64,000 nucleotides of DNA from Spirometra erinaceieuropaei (taxonomy: Eukaryota > Platyhelminthes > Cestoda > Diphyllobothriidea > Diphyllobothriidae): assembly GCA_902702965.1 (NCBI GenBank), contig CACRXP010000141.1:62001-126000 (forward strand), in the 5' to 3' direction. Both the position numbers and the translations under genes were made by a program. The notes under the pieces are model-generated. The model was not told where the DNA came from. It ran no database searches and saw only the letters and a program-made list of their open reading frames with translations. Positions 57,032 through 64,000 of the stretch are shown here, one piece after another; position 1 is the first letter of the stretch; each line of letters starts with the position of its first letter.

Positions 57032-57359
57032 CTTTCGCGTAAATTAGTTTATGGTAACAGAGACTTGCGCAGGATCTTCCGCACTCACTCTCCGCGCCCG
57101 TTTACGTGTGCCACACACGACCTGGTCTCCACTACATATACGCTACCTTCAGGAGGCGAGGCTCGGACCGCCCATCTGTGCAAATTTCACAGAAACTCCA
57201 TAGGTTACCCTAACATAAACCGGCAAAATAACGAATGTCTTACATCGTTAGGTTAAAAAGAACGCTCTCACTTTCGGGCATCTGACAGAGCGTCTATCGG
57301 AAGAAAACCTGGTCTGGACAATACACGAACTTCGCTAGTTTCGTACCTCTCCAACAAAA

Positions 57360-58215
57360 ACGAAATCCAGTCAGGTGCTTGGCAGAAAGGGCTACAAAGA
57401 TGTGTTCAACAGATGGTATCGAGGAGGAACTTAGAAAAATCTAGGACTTGCTTCGCGAAAACGGGTATCCTGACAGGTTTATTACAAAGAACCTTGCCGA
57501 ACGACCCGCAAAACCCACCACACTGACGCCGAAAAGAAAACGTTGTTCCTCAAAGTCCCTTTCCAAGGAGACGCTGCAGGTGAACTCCTAAGAAGACGCC
57601 TTGACCAAGCTGTCTCTGAAACCTTCCCAGCAGCAGGGGTCCGTACATCATTCTACACTAACCCTATTTTACGCGGAGAAGGCAAGGATAGGCTGACACT
57701 TCAAACCACCCCAATGTACATCTACTCATTCACTTGTTCCTGTAGAGCAGGTTGTGTTGGTCGTTCGAGTCGGCGTCTTTTCAAAAGAATACGAGAGCAC
57801 CTTTCTGCATGGTTGGCAAAAAGTTGAAACTAGGAGAATAGACAGCGCTATCCTTGCGCATGCAGTGGATTCAGGGCATCGTTTGGACCCCGCTGAAGCA
57901 TTTCGTGTGATTTACAAGGTCCCTTCGAGCTACTGGGCCAGCGCATGTTAGGAACAGCAGAAGCGGCTGCCATCAGGTTACGAAAACCGGCCCTATGCGC
58001 TCAGAAGAACCTCGTTCAGGCTCCACCCTTGCCGTGGTCAAGGGTTGACTAACCACATACAACTTTCTGCGCCCTTCCGCTTTTGCCTAGCCTGTATTTT
58101 TAAAAAACTACCTTTTATCGATTTTTTCACTTACCGTACCCCGTCCTATATAACTGTACTGGTCTGACGAGAAGTTATCGAAAGCAACGTTCGCTCGCCA
58201 CCATTTCTTCTAAAC
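57360..58215 (+). mobile_element. PLE (lineage E), longest copy
   Basis: ENGYPDRFITKNLAE (RT thumb end), then TLFLKVPFQGDAAGELLRRR, AVSETFPAAGVRTSFYTNP, GEGKDRLTLQTTPMYIYSFT, CSCRAGCVGRSSRRLFKRIR. After a frameshift near 57825 come RRIDSAILAHAVDSGHRLDP and AEAFRVIYKVPSSY, and the AAAIRLRKPALCAQKN-type end. MYIYSF is the GIY half and CVGRSS the YIG half. It defines the order used to identify the 36.1-, 41.8- and 46.8-kb fragments. Confidence 0.7.
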
Positions 58216-58689
58216 AAAAACACTTGAAGTCTTTCCGTCCCTGTTCATGCAGGTTATATTGGCAGTGGACTCATCCGGACCTGCCCGCAAACAAACTGTC
58301 TGGACACTCCGAGTGGTCCTCCTTGTTAAAAGGTCCTTGCGGAGGCGCAAATTACCCCCCGGTGCATGATTAGCCCTACTGTTCTAGTCAAGCAAGCAAG
58401 AAAAATCAAATTAACGGGCCTTTCAAGCCAAGAATGAAAAAGTGTACAGGGGTGCACTGCAACGTGCCCCGCGACCGATGACAGAGTCACACTTGCGAGC
58501 CAACTCGGTATCCTTCGCTAGCAGGGCCGATAGGTGCGTGCATCGACACCCACGCTTGTATGTCTCACAGGCTACAGCGCCATATCTCACTCTCTCTATC
58601 TCACTTCTCGAAATTGCAGCTGTATTGCAGCACCCACAGGTATGAGAGTCCCTTTGGTCGTGAGTGAGCTAATCCTTACAGTAGGAATC
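58216..58689. other. Unannotated DNA
   Basis: Nothing recognised. Confidence 0.4.
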
Positions 58690-60720
58690 CAGTAGCAGAA
58701 GTCAGTGTAATGCTTGAGAAGGCGATTGCGTCCACATCCCGGCCTGCCTTTTTTGACCAAAGCCTGTTAAAAGCATGCTTAAATGACTTTTCGGCTTCTC
58801 AAAAATGAGAGTCCAGGAGTTGCGCTCCAAGAATGAGAAGTTGTTCCGAGTAGCATATTCTGAATATCTATTAGTCGAGAAGACATCAAAAAGCCAGCGT
58901 CGTTCAACCCTTTTGTCGGCTGGCATACTTTAATGTGTTTTAACTCTTTGAAATAGACTCCGACAAAGATGTACTTGTGGAACAGGAAGTGATTGGTGTT
59001 GGAGGGTTTGGTCGGTTCTCTGGAATTTCTAGAAAACGGCTAAAGTAGTTTTCCTCGGACTGATCGATTTTGTTCTTCTTTCGCTGCCTTGGCCTTCTGA
59101 CCGTTTGTCATGAATTTTGGCAGCCTCCTGTGTTCTGTGTCTTCACCTCACTGGGGGTCAGTTGCACCTGTATTCCCCTTTTAGATGATTCAATCGACAG
59201 GCCGCGTTTGCTAGGCGTTTCGTAAACTCCGTGCGACCGTCTCATCCTGGTCATGGAGTATGTGGTGGCAAATGACTTTATAGGCCGCAGGAAGATCAAG
59301 ATGCCTGCTGATGGAGTTGCCATCTGGGTACCCAGCCCCAAGTGTGAGACGTTCAGTTGCTGAGGTGCCCCGACTTAAGACGCTTACTTCTTGAAAGTCT
59401 AAACTGTGGTTAATTCGTCCGATGTGAGTCGCAGGCCGTGAGATCGGGTCCAGTCTCCGATTTGCCCATTTATGATCGTGTAGGCGGGTCTGCAATTTCC
59501 GCCCAGTTTCGCCAACCTAGTCGCAGTCTCCATCGTTAAACGTATTTCATAGACAACTGCGGAGGTTTCAGTGAGCGGCGCTATGTCTTTAGGTTGCATC
59601 AAACGGCGACGAATCGTTGCCTGGGGTCCATGGGCGATGCCTACTCTGGCGGGTTGTAACAGTCGTGAAACCGCCTCGGAGGCTCCCTTAGTGCAAGAAA
59701 TAGTTCTCCGGACTTATGTTTGCTGTTATTGTGGCCGTCGTCTGTTCACTCGGCATTCGCTTTGCTTGGTACAATTGCTTGGGCATTTATTGGCCCGAAA
59801 GATGTCATGAAGGTATTGTCGTCCAGCTGCTTTTTTTGCTGGTGCGCTGCAATGTGATTCCACCCCTTGAAATAGAGTCCGACAAAGATTTATTTGTGAA
59901 ACAGGGAGGGGCGGTTGTCGAAGTGTACTATTTGCTCTATGCTGGCGGTTTTTTCGAAAACTGTAGTTTGTAATTGCCCAGTGGCACACCGTTGCATAAG
60001 GACATCGAAGAAGGGAAGTTTATTGTCTGTTTTAGCTGTCGTCATGAACTGATGTTCGAGTCAATCGAGTTCAGTACTTCTTCAACATGTTTAATCTCAG
60101 ACGTCTTCATAGTGCTGAAACTGATACTGATATAGCGAGCCCAGAACTTTGGCTAATACCTCGTGAAAACCGGCTGCTCGCTTCGTTTGCGAAGTAGGTA
60201 GCCAGCAGGCCTGATAGGCGGAGCCCATCCGAATGCCTTTAATCTGTTCATACATTTGCCCACTAAGTGTGAAATGGGTTTTAATAAAATGTCGAAGAAG
60301 CTCGGATTTCAGGCGCCTGCTCCTCCGGTCGCATCATTTAACCAGAAGTTGCTTTACAACGCCAATTGCTATTTGTTGTGGGATGGTGCTGAAAGATGAA
60401 GCAACATCAAAGGATACCATAGATTCGTCTGGTCACAACTTCAGGTGTTTTGTATGTTCAGCGCCTCTTTAAATCTGGTTCTGTCAATAACCGAGAAGGT
60501 TGGTCCTTCGCGCAATGCAAAAGATCTGCCCATTCAAAGTCATAGGTCAACTCATACTCTGTCGCATTCATGGTAGATTCAGAAGCCTATTAAACACCGA
60601 TTAAAAAGGGGTGGTGTATGGGATAATCTAATCTGAGTTTCGATTTCAGGCAGTCGCACTATTGGCATTTCCCTCAGCGAAAACCTTTGTGTGCTCTTTT
60701 TGGGGAACCGCTATTGGTCG
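58690..60720 (-). mobile_element. PLE (lineage F) RT and endonuclease, plus tandem thumb copy
   Basis: On the minus strand: RT palm MVSFDVASSFSTIPQQIAIG, FIKTHFTLSGQMYEQIKGIR with MGSA (60450-60200), thumb FQGVESHCSAPAKKAAGRQY (about 59880), and endonuclease VVYEIRL, QTRLHDHKWANRR and SISRHLDLPAAYK (59560-59211). Downstream, at 59000-58690, a second thumb copy appears (FQRVKTH, stop, SMPADKRVERRWLFDVF), so two elements lie head to tail. Many stops and frameshifts. Confidence 0.6.
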
Positions 60721-61249
60721 ATATGTTCATTGACTGGACACTGAACTGACTCCGCGCATAGCACAGTTGATCGACACTTATCGTTCTATCGTCGCAAACG
60801 AGGAGAACAGCCGCCGTGTCGACATGCACGTGACTGAAGCAGCATCTGCGCTAGCTGACAAGGCCAAGTGGCCCATCTTCACAACCAGATCACGAAAATC
60901 CACACGATAGCCCCGAAAAGGGGCGATCTCAGATTGGACGTCCATAACATGCCACAAAGGCCGCTGCAGGGAGACTATATGCTCTCATATTCTACCCTGG
61001 ATAGAAACAAGTTCTCCCGTGGGATGTAAAACATTAAAAATGAGTATTTAATAAGTCCAGGTGGCTATAGGTTTCATCGTATCATTTATAATATTGCCAA
61101 CATCAACTGAAATGTAAACCTGAACGATTATTGTAAGGGTGTGGGCCACAGTGCCCACCCCAAATCAACATCCGATCATTCCGAATCTCACTAAAGAGCC
61201 ATCCTACTTTCCACGACAGAAGCAAGCCTGCATGAATCTGCTCCTCGCG
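60721..61249. other. Unannotated DNA
   Basis: May hold the badly decayed N-terminal part of the PLE on its left, but no motif can be defended. Confidence 0.3.
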
Positions 61250-61640
61250 TAGATGTCGCCAAATGCGCAAAATATATATCACACGCCACCGACTCCTCAC
61301 GCCAGTCATACCTAACCCCCGAGGTTTTGCTACCCCTGAGGTTTGAGAATTCGGGTGCTTCTGGTCAGAAGTCCAACACCCGAACCATTGATCCACAGGT
61401 TCGCCATCCTGTTGGTCGCGATCAAGAATGTTAGCAGTCGGTAAGCACCACGTCCTCTAATGTTGTTAATCTAATCGATCTAAACCAACAGACAACGAGT
61501 CTTAGGTTCCAAAGGTAAGCAGTGTTGACCTTCTAACCAAGAGGGAGCAGGTTCGAGCCTCACAGACTGCAAACCCGAGATGGGATGTGGCCGGCTCGTA
61601 AGTCAGAAACGGCCTCCACAATTTCCCTTATCTTTGCATA
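61250..61640. mobile_element. Two decayed SINE copies, facing each other
   Basis: 61250-61430 on the minus strand and 61500-61640 on the plus strand. The plus copy retains B-box GCAGGTTCGAGCCTC and the body GTAAGTCAGAAACGGCC. Older than the other SINE copies. Confidence 0.5.
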
Positions 61641-62109
61641 CCCACATTTGGCGAAGGTGACTATCTTACTCACAACACAGGTACTAATTAAAGACCCAGA
61701 TGTTCATCGGTGGGTCAACTTGCGGCAGACAGCCTCGTCAGTTTTCTGTCAATTGGTATTCACGTTTGCATAGTGAGGCCGATTTCAATTGTTTTGCGCA
61801 GTTACTTCACGTCTGACGACGGTCTGGGATGCAACGTGGAATTTATATGCAACAGAGTTCGCAACCTACTCCAAAGAACTTATCTGCCTACATATCGCCG
61901 GTGAACACAGGGATAGCGAAGCAATGGGTGATGCAACGTGACAGGCGAATGACCAAGACTGCCAGGTGCGGCTGCAGAAATACCGCAAAGTCTTGAGCCG
62001 GATAATTCAGAAGTGTTCAGAGCGCATTGCAGAGGACGGTGCAACACTGTAGAAGCGAGTGATCGACAATCGAGCCAGAGGACTGAAATCTAGACGTCGG
62101 TTTAGTTCC
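61641..62109. other. Unannotated DNA
   Basis: GTCTGACGACGGTCTGGGAT near 61810 resembles a PLE 3' terminus; otherwise nothing seen. Confidence 0.35.
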
Positions 62110-63320
62110 AAGCGCTAAAGCATGCAGTATGCCTCAACGCAGCGGACGCCGATTCGGGTAACATTTTGGCCAGCATTGAGTCGGTCTTTAAGCCCTCCAA
62201 GGAGCCGGACGAAACAAAACATCCCATCGGACAGTAAGTCAAGTTCTTGCTGTTGGCGCACAAACCACGTGTGGGAATTCTGAGAGCGGAGCAAAACGTC
62301 CTCGAGACGCTGAAGACGGACAGGAGCATCGTAGAACTGCCAGCCGACAAGGGACATTCCACAGTAGTACTCGACAGGTCTGACTACCTTCGGAAGGCCA
62401 ACGCCTATTCGATGACCGTCGGGTGCAATAGTGGCACGAATCAACACGAAGCTCGCTGGGTTACAGAATAACAGTGCCATCCCAAAAGCAGAACGTCTGA
62501 ACATGACAAGATTCCATGGGCTGCCTGAAATGCACAAATTTGGTTCTTCACTTCCCCCTATTGTACATTTGCGCGAAACACTCAACCTGGCCAAATGGCT
62601 GTTCCGGCGTCTGAGCTTTCTCACATCAGGCTTCTACAAGACGGTCCACTCAGACGTACATTTCTTGGAAAGACTCCACGGGATACACCTTGACACAGAT
62701 GAAGTCATAGTATCATTTGATGTTACATCACTCTTCATCTCAATTCCTCAGAGTCTTGGGATTGAAATTGCCGGTGAACTGCCGGTGTACTTGAGAGTCA
62801 ATATTACAAAGATGCCTTATCCAACTGCCCAATTTCGGCCCCAAGACCTACTTCACTTTTGAGAGAACAGCCTAAGAGCAAATCAAAGAACTTCGATGGG
62901 CTCGCTGCTATCTGGTTTCATAGTGGAGGTGGTACTTCAAAAGTTAGAGACGTTGTTGTATGCGACCCACAAACCAATATTTTTGGCGCGGTATGTGGAC
63001 GATACTTTCGTCGACCTTAGGGAGAAAATGATCTCCGAGTGCATGGCTTCAAGAAACTCTCGGCCTTCTGGAGGTGCAAACTCCAACGATTCGAGATTTA
63101 TCCCAGGCGAAGATGTGCCCGATAGCAAGGGATGGAAGACGTCCACCAGATTCCATGCAATGCCTGCAACGCCGTATATTTCGACCGAACGGGAAAATCT
63201 GCCTCCTCTAATGGCCATGTACACCCTTGATGCCAAGCACAATTTCGCTCGTGATAAAACTCGTACTGCCGGAGTTTTCCTGCGACACTTTGGCGACAGC
63301 ACACTGATGTGAAAATAAAT
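62110..63320 (+). mobile_element. PLE (lineage A) with RT core, internally rearranged
   Basis: The only PLE here with RT N-terminal blocks: VLETLKTDRSIVELPADKGH and STVVLDRSDYL, then MTRFHGLPEMHKFG, PIVHLRETLNLAKWLFRRLS, VIVSFDVTSLFISIPQSLG (motif A), MGSLLSGFIVEVVLQKLE (motif B) and ARYVDDTFV (catalytic YVDD). The thumb is gone. A short inverted endonuclease tail (GREFLEAMHSE, minus, about 63020-63080) follows, then a plus-strand endonuclease remnant (QIPCNACNAVYFDRTGKSAS, MYTLDAKHNFARDKTR) with an internal deletion. Frameshifts near 62470 and 62860. Confidence 0.7.
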
Positions 63321-64000
63321 GTGCTGTGTATTGCGTGCGTAAGACGGTAAGTGGCGGAGCTTTAACGTAGATTTCTTCCAACAGCTTCGCTTTTTTATTA
63401 ACTGCATATGTTTCGCTAGATATTGGAACACCTTTGGCACGCTCCTGTAAGTCAATTAAGTGACTGCATTTTTTGAGTTAAATTCACATAGGTATGATTA
63501 AAAATTGTTTCTATTTTTGAACTTTGTCTTATATTTCAGACGAAAACGTGCACCTCCCTTCGACTGTGAAAAGAGATTAGGGGAAAGTCGTTTTCACGGA
63601 GCCTTTTGTGACTGCATAGAAGGCGCTATTTACCAGCAGAACACTCTCTGGAGGAAATATCTAAGGTAGGACAGCCAATGATAAGTGTATACTCGTGAGT
63701 CTATCAGTCAACGCTCACGTAACCGCCGGAGTTTTAACAAATGACGAGTTCTTGTGCTCGTCCTACAATACACAGTAGTCTGTTATCGTAGTTTGACTTG
63801 GTTAAAGAAATATCTGCGTAACTCTGACTTCGTAACATGTGTTTGAGCTAGCGAGTAACCCGGTGGGTATAAAAAACAACTGAATTGTGATTTCCACGGC
63901 GGAAAAAATCATTTCGAAGTAGTGGATGACTTTGCCTTTTTAAACCTATTTTAATAAATTTAGGAAAACCTAAATCGCTTTTTGATTAAAAAACGAAAAC
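63321..64000. other. Unannotated window end
   Basis: A plus-strand GTAAGTGG donor at about 63353 has no clear exon. Nothing else recognised. Confidence 0.35.

Overview
The window is eukaryotic nuclear DNA that is AT-rich, intron-like and saturated with mobile elements. The retroelement types are fragments of Penelope-like elements (PLEs) carrying a GIY-YIG endonuclease, tRNA-derived SINEs next to TA microsatellites, TTAGGG-like arrays, and a gene made of very small exons. Together these suggest a parasitic flatworm, most likely a diphyllobothriidean tapeworm. That placement is inference; nothing in the window proves the species. No prokaryotic operon, CRISPR array, rRNA gene or long intact host ORF is present. 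There are two assembly gaps, 25429-25511 and 48660-48855.

The main host feature is a minus-strand gene running from about 54 kb down to 12.8 kb and probably beyond both ends. It is built from small exons of 33 to 60 nt whose lengths are all multiples of three and which are all read in phase 0. Seven 54-nt exons between 30.9 and 20.5 kb encode versions of an 18-residue unit, most of them close to SPLSSPDAYSTRRPLPEK. A 42-nt plus 54-nt exon pair occurs twice, at 16.9/16.7 kb and 13.9/12.8 kb. An 11-codon exon lies between the two groups. Further exons at 39.9, 50.7 and 53.8 kb follow the same rules, and the last encodes eight aspartates in a row. Neither a start codon exon nor a stop codon exon was found. 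The design recalls the micro-exon genes of parasitic flatworms, but I recognise no known protein.

Mobile elements fill the rest. There are about twenty PLE fragments from at least six lineages. Five share one layout: a 5'-truncated body with the endonuclease, preceded by an inverted copy of its own 3' end. Several ends carry hammerhead-ribozyme-like motifs. SINEs occur singly, as a 312-bp tandem dimer and as inverted pairs. A family of about 0.9-1 kb foldback elements with terminal CAGT and TA target duplications looks like Tc1/mariner-derived MITEs (six copies). A tRNA-like sequence enclosed by inverted repeats occurs twice. One CR1-like LINE fragment and one possible MULE fragment complete the set.

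Layout: 0-12.8 kb, PLE, SINE and foldback elements with a large unannotated stretch at 5.6-8.5 kb; 12.8-31 kb, the dense mini-exon array with intronic repeats; 31-54 kb, long introns loaded with PLEs, SINEs and foldback elements plus scattered exons; 54-64 kb, a tRNA-like copy, two possible plus-strand exons and several decayed PLEs.
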